Positions 17,770 to 28,274 of a DNA stretch of 64,000 bases are shown one piece after another. The stretch comes from JALNYB01 sp963676235 (GTDB lineage: Archaea > Thermoplasmatota > Thermoplasmata > Methanomassiliicoccales > Methanomethylophilaceae). The stretch is from assembly GCA_963676235.1 (NCBI GenBank), contig OY781044.1:1054001-1118000 (forward strand), read 5' to 3'. The position numbers and the translations under genes were made by a program. The notes beneath the pieces were generated by a model, which was given only the letters and a program-made list of their open reading frames with translations, did no database searches and was not told the DNA's origin. The first letter of the stretch is position 1. The number at the start of each line of letters is the position of its first letter.

Positions 17770-18192
17770 ATGAATGCTGCAGGGGATCAGATGTTCAAAA
17801 ATTACCTAGATCTTTAAAACAAAAAGAAGTATTTCCGGAATGGAACGCCAAGAGATTTGCACTGTTTTCATTTATGATATTTGTTGTTCTTATGTTGTAT
17901 GGTGTTCTCTGCTCAGTATGTGATCTGGGTGATGATGCTGTTGATATTAACACAGTTTGATTGTTTTGATAAAGGGTCCAGGAACACGATATTTATTCTC
18001 ACGGTCATTTATGGTATGTTCTCTATGATTAACGGAGATTTTACGTATAATCATCTCACACAGTTGGACATTGGGGCGGTTCTGGTGATATTCATCAGAA
18101 ACATCTTGCATCTGATATCATTGAGAGTGGTCATTCATCTTCTTATCAAGGAAACATCGATATCGCGTCTCGAAAGTATTGGTACGGTTTGA
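17770..18192 (+). pseudogene. Frameshifted small membrane protein gene
   Basis: A strong ribosome site (AAGGTGA, 17757-17763) precedes ATG 17770, but the frame stops after 15 codons (MNAAGDQMFKNYLDL). The next frame continues with KQKEVFPEWNAKRFALFSFMI and a membrane segment to 17960. A third stretch, in the original frame from about 17881, has more hydrophobic helices (TIFILTVIYGMFSMI; AVLVIFIRNILHLISL) and ends at 18192. Two frameshifts rejoin these into one protein of about 140 residues with three membrane segments. An inverted repeat TAGTTAA/TTAACTA (17713-17719 and 17745-17751) lies just upstream. No family recognised. Confidence 0.4.
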
Positions 18193-19243
18193 TATTGTTT
18201 ATTTTTCTTTCACGTTGTGATTTTGTAATGTTATTATTTTTATTTTGAATTTAAGAAAATCTTTTTTTGTGTTATGGTTTTTCTTTCTTGTTTATTTTTA
18301 CAATTCAGATTTTTTGCGCGTATGTACAGATGACAGTTATGAAGAACTGAATGCAGATCAGAAATAATCAAAGGTAGTCGTTTTCAATTTTTCACTTAGC
18401 ATGTTTTTATATATCTTAGGATGCAGACATATCGAATTAAAAAATCGAAATTAGTATTCTGGACAGAATCCAAAATCGTTTAGAATATTTTTGAAAGAGC
18501 ATGTGTCTCTCAATTTATTTTATGATTTTTTATTGTTAGAGAGCAGGTTTTAATATTGAAGATTTTTCTTATAATATCTAGTTCAAAAACAGTTCTGAAG
18601 CTATCTGGCTATGCTTATTGTGGAATGTTTTTCAGTATATGTAAATGCGATATCATAACGAAATAATAGAATACAGGAGCCAGTCGTATTCAATCATAGT
18701 TATGCTGTAATTTTTTAATTTTTTATTGGATGGATGATTACGCCCAATCTGCGATTGGGTTATAAATATCGTTAATACCTGATAGTGGATGATACATCCA
18801 TCTCACATTGACGATATGAGGATTTCGGACAGTACGCTCTGATCCTATGTCATCAATATAACAGAAAATAACACGGGAAGGATGGATCTTGATCGGAGGG
18901 CAGAGGACGGAACAAGCAGTTTCGTACGATATCCCTCCATTTAGAGAAGTCGGAGGCATTCACGTATGCCTCATTTCTCAGGAAGGAACGGACGGTCCAA
19001 ACAATTCCTTCCTGTGGAAGTGGCCGTGAGATAAGAAACGGTTTAGAGTGGATTGCTGGACATAGAAAGCTAGGTTTGCAGATTAGAGAAATAGGAAAGA
19101 AAGGTGAGAGGAAAGACTGTGTGAGAGCTTGAAGATAGTAAATGAACAAAAGTAAAACTAGTGGATTCTGTTGAAAAATAGGATCGGATTATACTTCACG
19201 ATTCAGGGTTAAATGAATCATATAATATAAAGGAGAAAATAAA
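18193..19243 (+). other. Gene-poor, probably decayed DNA
   Basis: About 1.05 kb without a believable intact gene. From 18193 to about 18720 it is very AT-rich. From 18726 to about 19150 composition rises, and two overlapping minus-strand frames (18959-18738 and 19149-18853) together read as a coherent but broken protein (FSKWRDI then YETACSVLCPP, NVRWMYHPL), suggesting a dead gene or mobile-element remnant. The promoter of the 19244 gene (tcatataatataAAGGAG) is at the end. Confidence 0.45.
18726..18768 (+). repeat. 43-bp direct repeat, copy 1
   Basis: Matches 28133-28175 at 38 of 43 positions in the same orientation. It includes a perfect hairpin CCCAATC-TGC-GATTGGG and ends in TATAAATA. It could be a shared promoter/operator or an end of a mobile element; the 9.4 kb between the copies holds three surface-protein genes. 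Confidence 0.7.
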
Positions 19244-20236
19244 ATGTCAAACAAATATATTGTCGCTGCTGTGGCAATTATTGCAGCATTTATGATGCTG
19301 GCAATACCATTTGCAGCTTCAAGTTCAGACGCGGATCCAATTCCGGTTTCAAGTGCAACTTCTGTTTCTACAGGCGAATTCAATATATATTTTAGCGTAG
19401 ATTCAGAGTATTCCGATGATCTTCCAAATAATCAATATCTTAATGGTATAACTGCAGGATGGGTTGGATATACAGGTTACGGTTATAATGCATATCTAGC
19501 AACAGTTGATGTTCTTGGAGATATGGGACTTTCTGCAGCTACATATTCATTCGATACTGCATACGTTATATCAAGTGGCGGTTATTCAGATATAAATTCG
19601 AATTATGGAACAATGAGTAAGCTTTTCAATCTTTCAGATGGTGATGCATCTTGGACCATTTATGCATACAATACTTCAACATCAACTTGGAATGCAATTG
19701 CTGATTCTGCATTAGGATGGTATAAACCGTTCTCAGATTATGCTTCATACTTAACTTCATATGGAACGGCAAACATAGCATTTTATTATGGAGATACGGC
19801 TAATTTACCCAGTATGACATCTCTTACGATCAAGTCAATCACTTCGGTTACTCAGACGGCCACATTCGCGTATTCTTTTTACTTTGAAGTAAATGATAGT
19901 TACACTCCAACAATCAGCAGTGGGGTTGTCACAGTAGTTCAATTGCATACGGGTATTCCTATGACGATATATGGTTCGGATGCGTTCATGGCTCTTGTGA
20001 ATACGTTTGGAACCACTGATATAGAGTCTAGTTATACTACAGGCAATCCAGGATACAATTCATATTCATGGTTTGATTCAGCTTTCAATCTTGAAACTAC
20101 GAATGATTGGAGTCATTATTGGGCTACATATACAGACATACCAGCTACAGCATACAGTGACTATTGTCTAGGTGCGTATAGTTGTGTAGCGGGAGCTCCG
20201 TTGGTCCATAGTACGTTCTCATTTGTATACATATGA
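19244..20236 (+). CDS. Secreted protein with transcobalamin-like repeats
   Basis: A 330-residue exported protein: hydrophobic signal (IVAAVAIIAAFMMLAIPFAA, about 5-24), likely cleaved near SSSDA. The rest is Tyr/Ser/Thr-rich, with two related halves (about 40-165 and 200-330). Each has the pattern seen in DUF4430/transcobalamin C-terminal-like domains elsewhere in this window: a W-x-(I/L)-Y-x-(Y/W)-N core followed by a short beta hairpin with IAFYYG or LGAYS. It has no C-terminal anchor, so it may be released or held by partners. It has a good RBS (AAAGGAG). The ligand-binding role is inferred from the module and from its neighbours. Confidence 0.6.
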   Translation: MSNKYIVAAVAIIAAFMMLAIPFAASSSDADPIPVSSATSVSTGEFNIYFSVDSEYSDDLPNNQYLNGITAGWVGYTGYGYNAYLATVDVLGDMGLSAATYSFDTAYVISSGGYSDINSNYGTMSKLFNLSDGDASWTIYAYNTSTSTWNAIADSALGWYKPFSDYASYLTSYGTANIAFYYGDTANLPSMTSLTIKSITSVTQTATFAYSFYFEVNDSYTPTISSGVVTVVQLHTGIPMTIYGSDAFMALVNTFGTTDIESSYTTGNPGYNSYSWFDSAFNLETTNDWSHYWATYTDIPATAYSDYCLGAYSCVAGAPLVHSTFSFVYI

Positions 20237-20300
20237 GATGAGTTATGATTCTTGAAAACTTTTTTAATTTTCTTTTATTAAATCAGGGGAGGTAGATAAT

Positions 20301-23300
20301 TTGATACAAGTATCGCACAAATCGATAATTGGAATAGTGATGTTAATCGCAGCAGCGGTGATTTTCTCTAGTACAGTCTTTTTCTTTGTCGAAAACCAAT
20401 CGGGGTCCGTAGACGGGCTATCGTCATGGCAAGAAAGTGATATCATTACTATTGATAATCTAAAATACGTTGTTACCAGTGAACCAAATGGAAATGATAA
20501 CGGCTCAGTTAAAATCATTGGATATGAAAATGTTACCAAGCTTACAATTCCATTGACAATACAATACAATGAAAAAACATATACTGTCAACGAGGTTGCT
20601 GAAGGGGCCTTTTATAGTTTTATTGAGACAGATGATGGATTTGAATCATCAGGGTTCAATGGTTCTTTGATGATACAAACTGTATATTCGTTAACAGGAA
20701 ATGAAACAGTTAATGGTGGAGTCGTATCTCTTTCTAATGGTGTAAAAATAGTAGACAGCTTTGGTACAACCTATGTGTATGATTCCGCTAAAGGTTGGTC
20801 TGTTGATTGTCTTGGAGGAAGAGATATTGCTATAATTCCAAGTGAAATAGAATTGATTTTGGAGAATAATTCTTTACAGTATACTCTGTATGAATCAACA
20901 AAGACAAATGTATTGGTTTCAAAAAATTTAGAATCTGATGCCGAGGAGTTATTCATCGGGGGAGCGCAATTAAAAATAACTGGATCCGCTTCAGAAATAT
21001 TCCAGGATTCAGATTTTATATCTGTATATGTAACAGCTTGTCTGCCGAATTTAAGCTATTCAGAGCGTTCATTTATGAATAGTAGCAATCTTAAATATGC
21101 TTATTTTAATGGGACAACACCAATATCGCTTGAAGGTGTGTTTTATGGTTGTATTTCTCTTGAATATGTGGAATTAGGAAGTAATGTTACAGGTGTTGAA
21201 TCTTCGTCTTATGATACTGAAGAGTATCCTTGTTTTGGTGATTGCAGTTCATTGACATATATATGCGCGTCCAATAGTATCCCAGACGAATCATCAAGTA
21301 CGACTTTTACAATACTCAAATCATATGATGGATATCTTGCAGAGGTCACTGCTAAATATGAAAATGGTTCGTTATTATCTACGGATATAGAATTAATAGT
21401 TGCACCATCTGGTATAACTTCGGCTGTGATCCCAGAGGAAATAACATCAATTGGCATTACTGCATTTGAATCCAGTACGCAGTTGATATCCTTGACATTA
21501 GGATCGAACGTATCAAGTGTGGAGTTTTCTACATTCGATAATTGTTCGTCTTTAAGTGTTATTTCAGTAAGTGCTAATAATACGATTTATAAATCTTCAC
21601 TGAACATGATTGTGAGTTATTCTGGAGATTATTTATATCTATGTGCTAAAGATACAAGTACCATAAATGTGCCGGATGCTACACGTACAATAGGAGACAG
21701 TGCTTTTGTAAATTCCGTACTATCGACGATTTATATTCCCAGTAAAGTATCTGTAATAAATGTAGGTGCATTTGATTGTTGTTATGTTTTATCATCAATA
21801 ACGGTCAATCAAGATAATGAGAAATATATAAGCACTAATGGAATGCTAATTGATAAAAATGATTACAGTCTAATATTTGTTCCATATGGTGTAATAAATG
21901 TCATTATACCTTCTGAGGTAAAAATAATAGGATGTGGCGTTTTCGATGATCGTCAGATAAAGAGTATATCTTTTGAAGGGGAAAGTTTAACTCTCAGTAA
22001 TTCGGAAAATATGAGTAATACTGGTGTTTGTAATGATGGTGATGCTGTATTTTATGAGATGTTAGAGTTGAATAAAGTGAGTATAATCTGCAGTGGATCG
22101 CTGGTCATAGGTAATGCGGCATTTTATTATTGTTCCAATCTGGGAAGTGTGTATCTTTCCGGAGGCAACATAAGTATTGGAAAGTATGCATTCGCAGGTT
22201 CGACTGCGAGTTCAATTGTATGCACCATAACGGGCGATAAGGGCAGTATTTCATTGGATAAGTATGCATTCAGAAACAGTACAGTATCTTCATTGGTATT
22301 CAATGGTGATGTGATTTTAAAAAAAGCATCAACAGCATATCAATTTATAGGAACATTCGATGAGATTATTTTCAATGGAACGATATCTACGTCGGAAGCA
22401 GGTCCAACGAAAATCTTCTATGGATCTTCTACTACATATGCATCTATTGGAAAAATATGTTATAACGGAGACCCAACTCTTTCATACGATGGTGCATCTA
22501 ATACATTGGTTAGTCAGCTTTATGCTGCGGGTTCTGTGGTCAGTTCATATGCAAAATTATATCTTTCAATAGAGTATGCAAATGAGGTAAATTCTAGTGA
22601 TGCTAGCGAAGAGCTGAAAGAATTATATGCAGGTATATTTAAGTTGAATGATGATTACACGCCATCTTATGCAGACGGTGAAGATTTAATTAACAATAAT
22701 CCTATATTTTTCCAAACGGATGTTGAGGGGGTCTCAATGTCAAATAAGAAAACATCTGGTGATTTGTTTAGTTTTACACTAATTTCAGATGTTGGGTATA
22801 CCACTTATGATCTTCTGGTTGAGTGCAATGGAATAGTAGTCAGCCCTACAAGTACTGGCATATATACTGTTACAGTGACATCTGAGATGAATATTGTTGT
22901 ATCCGAGTGCACAGGTGGACAAAGGATTATCATATCATTTGATACTCAAGGCGGAGATATCATAAAAGGATTTATGACTTATAGTGGAAGAACGATTCTC
23001 AGTAGCCAGTTGACTACACCAGTGAGGAGTATGTCAACATTTTGTGGATGGTATTTGGATTCAAAGTATACTTCAATGTATATCTTGGGAACTCCAATAT
23101 ACTCTAATACAACACTCTATGCAAAATGGACGACGAACGAGAATCCAACAATATTATATGATACACTGTATGGGAGTATAACGGCTAGTTTTTCTGATGG
23201 TACAATTGTATCTGGTTCTAATGTTGTATCGGGATCTGCCGTTAGTTTTAAATTTGTGCCTAGGGATAATTATGAATTCGTTTCATGGAGAATAGAATGT

Positions 23301-25403
23301 TCTGATACAGACGCATACACAAAAGAAGATAATGTGTTATCGTTCAATTCTATTACATCAGATGTTACGGTATCTGTAAACGTTAGATATTATTCAAATT
23401 CAAATGTTTTGTCGAGCATAGTTAATGTGGACTCGATTGAATCAGGCGAGGATGTCAATTTGTTATGGTCATATTTTGATGATGAGATTGATATGAGTAT
23501 GTCGGTATGGTCTACACCTAGTACTCCGCTTATAGTTGGAGATTTTGTATACATCTATGTGGGCGACCATTTAAACAAGATAGATGTGGTCACAGGTGAT
23601 GTTGTAAAGACAATCACCATCGAGAAAAAGGATACATATTATCGCTATCTTGGTTATGGTAATGGTTATATAATTGAATATAACACCAATAGCATATATG
23701 ATCTGGATTTAAACAAAGTGTGTCAGCTTGAAAAGACAATAATAGCGTCATTTTATGATTCTGGATATTTTTATGGTCTTTCTGAAAATATTTCTTCAGA
23801 TTACGCATATACTTTATGGAAATTTTCAATAGATACCAATACAGTAACGTATTGTACAGATACAAATAGTGAGTGGTCAGACGGAATCCAAGTAAATTGG
23901 TATAATAATGGACTTGGTACTACCAGTGCACCTGTTTTTGAAGATGATTCTATATTCTTCATAGAAACAAAAAATGATTCTGATTATGTTGGTATCGCTT
24001 CAATATCTATTGATACTGGTAAATACAATATTCTAGAATTGGACAAATTCTCGGGAATGTATCTTGACGATGGATGGCTTACTTATTCGGACGGTAGGTT
24101 ATATCTAACATGTTATGCTGCAGCACTTTATGAGTCCTCTGCGAATGGGGATTCATTGCTAGCTACAGTAGCTGTGACTTCTAATGGGTTTACAGATAAT
24201 AGTTTGATATATGTGGATCTTGGGCATACTGGTGTAACGTCTCAATTTATTGTATTCAATGGACGCGGTTATGTTTGCGTTTGTACAGATAAAAGTATCA
24301 TTACATCATATGTACAGGTATATGATATGTCAAAATTACTGGCATCGAATAAAGAGTGCATAGTTAGTAATATCGTTTCACTTGTATCTGAAATTAAATG
24401 TGTAGGTACTCATGGCGGGATTGTTTTAAACACGGCGTATTTAAATTCTGATGAAACCCGCCCTGGACTAGTTTACATATATCTTGTTCCATATAATGCT
24501 TCTAGTCAAGCCATATATGTAATAACTGATTACAAAAACAATACCAATCTTGCAATCTCCAAGACATCATATCTTCCGCTTTCATATGGGTCTCAAGCAG
24601 TTCGTTTAACAGAAGATGGGAAATTGATATGGTATTCAGATACAGGAGGCGTATACTGTTATGCTTCTGTGGATGATAGTCCATATTATTTCTTTGTCAA
24701 AGATTTTGATGAGGGGATATGGATCTCTGGAACAGGTAGCACTCCATATGAGGCGCTGTTGGATGCAGCGGAGAATTATGGAATCGATATAACGTTTTCT
24801 CAAGGAATAATTACAGAGATAAATGATACAAGTAATACAAGTGCAATAAAAATGTGGCAGATGTATAAAAGAGACAGTGAGAAATGGGTCATTATCAATT
24901 CATTCACAGATTCGAATGATTATACATGTCATTATTTTTCAATAGTGTTTGCTGGATCAATATCAGAGGATGAAAGTTGGTACTATATCGATCAGGATGG
25001 GACTATAGCAGAATATATGTTCGATTCTACAGTTGGATACACAGACATCATAGGAATATGGTTGAATGTTTCACAAAGTAATCTATCAGTAAAATATGAT
25101 ATAAATATGACTGGCGATGTAGATGGCAATAAAGTGATTATTTCTCTTAATATTGATGAGATTATTGCTTCAAACGAATCACCCACTGTTGTAGTTGTGT
25201 ATGTAGAATTTGATGACAGTACGTTTATAAGCACGACTGTGACAATCACGTATTCTAGTGGTGAGTCATCGTTATTTGTAGATGCATGTGGTACGTCGAC
25301 ACCCATTTCGATATGGGCATATCTATATGATTCGATTCCTAGTGAAGATGTTTCATCTATATTGTATGCTTCTGAAAAAATTATGTTAACAGCTGAAGGG
25401 TGA
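20301..25403 (+). CDS. Giant surface protein: LRR, InlB-like, beta-propeller and transcobalamin-like modules
   Basis: A 1700-residue extracellular protein tethered by one N-terminal membrane segment (about 9-29). Domain order (rough residues): BspA-like leucine-rich repeats, 250-720 (units like ITAFESSTQLISLTLGSNV); an InlB B-repeat, 873-945 (ISFDTQGGD...GWYLD...LYAKW); a beta-sandwich, 950-1030; a PQQ-type beta-propeller, 1045-1455 (LLWSYF, STPLIVGDFVYIY); a transcobalamin-like module, 1458-1553 (YYFFVKDFDEGIWISGTGS); and a beta-rich tail without an anchor. The start is TTG 20301 with GGGGAGG 8 nt upstream. Such proteins usually mediate adhesion; the last module ties it to the corrinoid-capture genes. 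It sits 64 nt after the previous gene and 6 nt before the next. Confidence 0.75.
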   Translation: MIQVSHKSIIGIVMLIAAAVIFSSTVFFFVENQSGSVDGLSSWQESDIITIDNLKYVVTSEPNGNDNGSVKIIGYENVTKLTIPLTIQYNEKTYTVNEVAEGAFYSFIETDDGFESSGFNGSLMIQTVYSLTGNETVNGGVVSLSNGVKIVDSFGTTYVYDSAKGWSVDCLGGRDIAIIPSEIELILENNSLQYTLYESTKTNVLVSKNLESDAEELFIGGAQLKITGSASEIFQDSDFISVYVTACLPNLSYSERSFMNSSNLKYAYFNGTTPISLEGVFYGCISLEYVELGSNVTGVESSSYDTEEYPCFGDCSSLTYICASNSIPDESSSTTFTILKSYDGYLAEVTAKYENGSLLSTDIELIVAPSGITSAVIPEEITSIGITAFESSTQLISLTLGSNVSSVEFSTFDNCSSLSVISVSANNTIYKSSLNMIVSYSGDYLYLCAKDTSTINVPDATRTIGDSAFVNSVLSTIYIPSKVSVINVGAFDCCYVLSSITVNQDNEKYISTNGMLIDKNDYSLIFVPYGVINVIIPSEVKIIGCGVFDDRQIKSISFEGESLTLSNSENMSNTGVCNDGDAVFYEMLELNKVSIICSGSLVIGNAAFYYCSNLGSVYLSGGNISIGKYAFAGSTASSIVCTITGDKGSISLDKYAFRNSTVSSLVFNGDVILKKASTAYQFIGTFDEIIFNGTISTSEAGPTKIFYGSSTTYASIGKICYNGDPTLSYDGASNTLVSQLYAAGSVVSSYAKLYLSIEYANEVNSSDASEELKELYAGIFKLNDDYTPSYADGEDLINNNPIFFQTDVEGVSMSNKKTSGDLFSFTLISDVGYTTYDLLVECNGIVVSPTSTGIYTVTVTSEMNIVVSECTGGQRIIISFDTQGGDIIKGFMTYSGRTILSSQLTTPVRSMSTFCGWYLDSKYTSMYILGTPIYSNTTLYAKWTTNENPTILYDTLYGSITASFSDGTIVSGSNVVSGSAVSFKFVPRDNYEFVSWRIECSDTDAYTKEDNVLSFNSITSDVTVSVNVRYYSNSNVLSSIVNVDSIESGEDVNLLWSYFDDEIDMSMSVWSTPSTPLIVGDFVYIYVGDHLNKIDVVTGDVVKTITIEKKDTYYRYLGYGNGYIIEYNTNSIYDLDLNKVCQLEKTIIASFYDSGYFYGLSENISSDYAYTLWKFSIDTNTVTYCTDTNSEWSDGIQVNWYNNGLGTTSAPVFEDDSIFFIETKNDSDYVGIASISIDTGKYNILELDKFSGMYLDDGWLTYSDGRLYLTCYAAALYESSANGDSLLATVAVTSNGFTDNSLIYVDLGHTGVTSQFIVFNGRGYVCVCTDKSIITSYVQVYDMSKLLASNKECIVSNIVSLVSEIKCVGTHGGIVLNTAYLNSDETRPGLVYIYLVPYNASSQAIYVITDYKNNTNLAISKTSYLPLSYGSQAVRLTEDGKLIWYSDTGGVYCYASVDDSPYYFFVKDFDEGIWISGTGSTPYEALLDAAENYGIDITFSQGIITEINDTSNTSAIKMWQMYKRDSEKWVIINSFTDSNDYTCHYFSIVFAGSISEDESWYYIDQDGTIAEYMFDSTVGYTDIIGIWLNVSQSNLSVKYDINMTGDVDGNKVIISLNIDEIIASNESPTVVVVYVEFDDSTFISTTVTITYSSGESSLFVDACGTSTPISIWAYLYDSIPSEDVSSILYASEKIMLTAEG

Positions 25404-25409
25404 AGATTG

Positions 25410-27953
25410 ATGAAAATTAAGCTATTGTCCTCGGTAATATTAAGCTTACTGATACTTAACATATTGGTTCCAGTGGTATCTGCAACCGATACAACAACTC
25501 CGTTTTCTGTATCTGCTTCATATAACGATGGTATTGTGTCAATTGTAGGAAATGTAGATTCTGATTATTATGAAGGTACAGTCACATTTGACATTGATGA
25601 TTCTATAGGGTCATCAATATCTGTTGCTGTTACAGATATTAATAATGAAGGTGTTTATGCTGTAAATGTAAATATTGGAGAGGTTTCTTTTGGGCAGTAT
25701 ACTGTGCATGCTTATTGCAATAAAGTAAATCAGGTTGTGATGCATACTCAATGTACTTTTATGGTTTCACAGTCTTCTCTTATTAATGTTGACGGAGTAA
25801 CTCTCAATGTTCAACAATTATCGATGAAGGTCGGAGATACTGAAACGCTTATAGCTACAATTACACCTATAAATGCTACAAATAAAAATTTATTATGGAG
25901 TTCTGAAGATACAAGTGTAGTAACAGTTAGTGATGTTGGTTTGGTAACTGCAATATCTGTAGGGGAGTCGAGGATCATAGTAACAACAGCTGACGGGTCT
26001 TACACTTCGATTTGTACTGTGACTATTGCGATTCAATCAAACACTATGTTAATAAGTGATTCCTCAATAAAATTGTACTTGGATGGAGAAGATTCTGCAT
26101 TATTATCTGTAGAACTTCCTATAGGATATGATTCTTCTTCTGTAGTATGGTCATCTTCTAATAGTTCTATTGCAAAAGTTAAAGGAATTTCAACAGGAGT
26201 TTCTTCTGTTACAATCGAAGGTGTAGGTTCTGGCAGTGTTACTATAACCGCAAGGACATATGATGGGGCCTACAGTGTATCATGTACAGTGATAGTGTCT
26301 TCTTTTTCTTCACAACAATGTACGACATATTATTTTTTTATTCAATTTGAGGAAGGATATGATAAAACAACATTGACTAGCGTATCTGAAGAAGATATGA
26401 AAAATGGTTTTTGGGTAACTGGAATAGGGGATAATGCAGCTTTGGCATTGGAGTATGTTTGTTCAACCAATAATTGGGACCTTAGTTTTGATAATACATA
26501 TTACGCGGGGTGGTTTAATACATTCTTGGGTTTAAAGACCATTAGTAATAGTGATGGTACATACACATACTGGGTTCAATATCATAAATCTACAGAATCT
26601 GGAATATGGGAATATAATCAAAAATGCTTAGGCTATTTAAACACGATGGAATCTCAATATATTAAACTTGTATATAGTACAACATCGGAGATGATTGAAG
26701 AAATAAAGGTCACAGGTGTTTCTTTGGACAAGACCTCTGCGATATTGAACGTTGGTGATTTACAAATTCTAACGGCTATTATCCTTCCAGACAATGCAAC
26801 GAATAAGAACGTCACATGGTCCTCGAGCAACACATCCGTCGCTACAGTTGACAGTAACGGCAAGGTCACCGCGGTATCCAACGGAACATCGGTTATAACC
26901 GTCACAACGGACAACGGGAATTTCAAAGCCACATGCACCGTCACCGTAGGCAATACTACGGTGGCGGTCACCGGCGTATCCCTCAGCAGCAGTTCGGTGA
27001 CGTTGACCTCGGATACCGAGGTCCTCACGGCAACGGTATCGCCCGGCAATGCGACGAACAGGAACGTGACGTGGTCCTCGAGCAACACATCCGTCGTAAC
27101 AGTATCTAACGGCGTCCTCACACCCGTGAGTGCGGGAACGGCCGTCGTAACAGTGACGACGGAAGACGGAAGATTCACAGCAACATGTTCCGTCACCGTC
27201 AAAGCGGTCAAAGCGGTCGATTTATCGGTAACGCCGGTAACCGACAACGACGGAAACACGTCTGCAAAGATAACCGATGATCAGATAGCTTCTGCCGTTA
27301 AGAGCATAAAAGGAAGCGCAGGCGGGGATTCCAAGCCTGTCGTCACGGCAGACATATCCGTCGGCGGCAGTTCGGGTTCTTCCGCATTGACGGTTTCGTC
27401 ATCTGCTCTCAAGGATCTCGCGGACGTGTCGGCGGATCTGAGGATCGTGACAGATCGCGGAACCGTATCGCTGGACCCGGAGACATTGGCTTCCCTGTCT
27501 GCAGAAGGCGACGGGGACGTGGTTATCGCCGTAGCCGATGTGGATGTCGGAACTCTTACGGACGAACAGAAGGAAAAGGTCGGAGACGGCCTCGTCGTAT
27601 CGTTCAACGTGACCGTGGGCAACAATGCGGTGCACGAGCTCGGAGGGACCGTTTCGGTAACGGTCCCCTACGAACTCGAGGACGGGCAGGATGCCTCGCA
27701 GGTGACGGTATGGTACATGGATGACGAAGGCAACATGGATTCAGTATCGTGTTCCTACGATTCCGTCAACAAAACGGTGAGATTCACGACGGACCACTTC
27801 TCGTATTTCGTCATAGGATACGGCGTAAGTGTGGATGACGGCGCCGGCGCACCCGGCGCGGATTACACGCTGGCCGTCGCGATAATAGCCATCGCATTGA
27901 TCTTGGCAGGGATCGGAGCGTACATGTACAGGAGGTCCAGAGGAGCCGAATGA
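25410..27953 (+). CDS. Surface protein with Big2 domains, transcobalamin-like module and C-terminal anchor
   Basis: An 847-residue secreted, C-terminally anchored protein. Signal peptide 1-26; Ig-like region 30-110; BID_2 (Big2) domains at about 125-210 and 215-300 (degenerate); a transcobalamin-like module, 305-430 (YYFFIQFEEGYD, YWVQYHKS, WEYNQKCLGY); Big2 at 435-515 and 520-600; a stalk, 605-800; one membrane helix and RRSRGAE tail, 812-847. ATG 25410 is preferred over the in-frame TTG at 25407 (GGTGA 7 nt upstream). Base composition changes sharply near 26790: AT-rich before, GC-rich after, with different codon use. The two C-terminal Big2 units share a near-identical 25-bp stretch (about 26818-26842 and 27070-27094). 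Confidence 0.75.
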   Translation: MKIKLLSSVILSLLILNILVPVVSATDTTTPFSVSASYNDGIVSIVGNVDSDYYEGTVTFDIDDSIGSSISVAVTDINNEGVYAVNVNIGEVSFGQYTVHAYCNKVNQVVMHTQCTFMVSQSSLINVDGVTLNVQQLSMKVGDTETLIATITPINATNKNLLWSSEDTSVVTVSDVGLVTAISVGESRIIVTTADGSYTSICTVTIAIQSNTMLISDSSIKLYLDGEDSALLSVELPIGYDSSSVVWSSSNSSIAKVKGISTGVSSVTIEGVGSGSVTITARTYDGAYSVSCTVIVSSFSSQQCTTYYFFIQFEEGYDKTTLTSVSEEDMKNGFWVTGIGDNAALALEYVCSTNNWDLSFDNTYYAGWFNTFLGLKTISNSDGTYTYWVQYHKSTESGIWEYNQKCLGYLNTMESQYIKLVYSTTSEMIEEIKVTGVSLDKTSAILNVGDLQILTAIILPDNATNKNVTWSSSNTSVATVDSNGKVTAVSNGTSVITVTTDNGNFKATCTVTVGNTTVAVTGVSLSSSSVTLTSDTEVLTATVSPGNATNRNVTWSSSNTSVVTVSNGVLTPVSAGTAVVTVTTEDGRFTATCSVTVKAVKAVDLSVTPVTDNDGNTSAKITDDQIASAVKSIKGSAGGDSKPVVTADISVGGSSGSSALTVSSSALKDLADVSADLRIVTDRGTVSLDPETLASLSAEGDGDVVIAVADVDVGTLTDEQKEKVGDGLVVSFNVTVGNNAVHELGGTVSVTVPYELEDGQDASQVTVWYMDDEGNMDSVSCSYDSVNKTVRFTTDHFSYFVIGYGVSVDDGAGAPGADYTLAVAIIAIALILAGIGAYMYRRSRGAE

Positions 27954-27984
27954 TCGGCAGACTCGAATATACCTCTTTAAAAAG

Positions 27985-28008
27985 GAGGGGACGGAAATCC
28001 GTCCCCTC
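27985..28008 (+). terminator. Strong hairpin after the surface-protein gene
   Basis: GAGGGGACGG, loop AAAT, CCGTCCCCTC: a perfect 10-bp stem 32 nt after the stop, without an immediate T-run. It marks the 3' end of the 19-28 kb surface-protein group and of the GC-rich patch. Confidence 0.6.
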
Positions 28009-28132
28009 TGCAATCAAATCGTACAGAATTTTTTGTTATTTGCCGATAGATATTGAATTTATTCATGTATAACATTGATATTTTTTTTGAATTATTGAGA
28101 TTTTTCTCATATACAAAACATCGGAAAAAACA

Positions 28133-28175
28133 TTGGATGGATGATTCCGCCTAATCTGTGATTGTGATATAAATA
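28133..28175 (+). repeat. 43-bp direct repeat, copy 2 (candidate promoter)
   Basis: Second copy of the element at 18726-18768 (38 of 43 identical). Its TATAAATA lies about 210 nt before the first gene of the corrinoid-capture operon, so it could serve as that operon's promoter with a long leader. Confidence 0.65.
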
Positions 28176-28274
28176 AGGATATTTCATATATTGTTTATTC
28201 CCGCGGTCTTTAGTCCTTCAGTTCGGATAATTGCGTGCAGTTAGACAGAAAGGCAACGTAGGGCGCTTTGAAAT

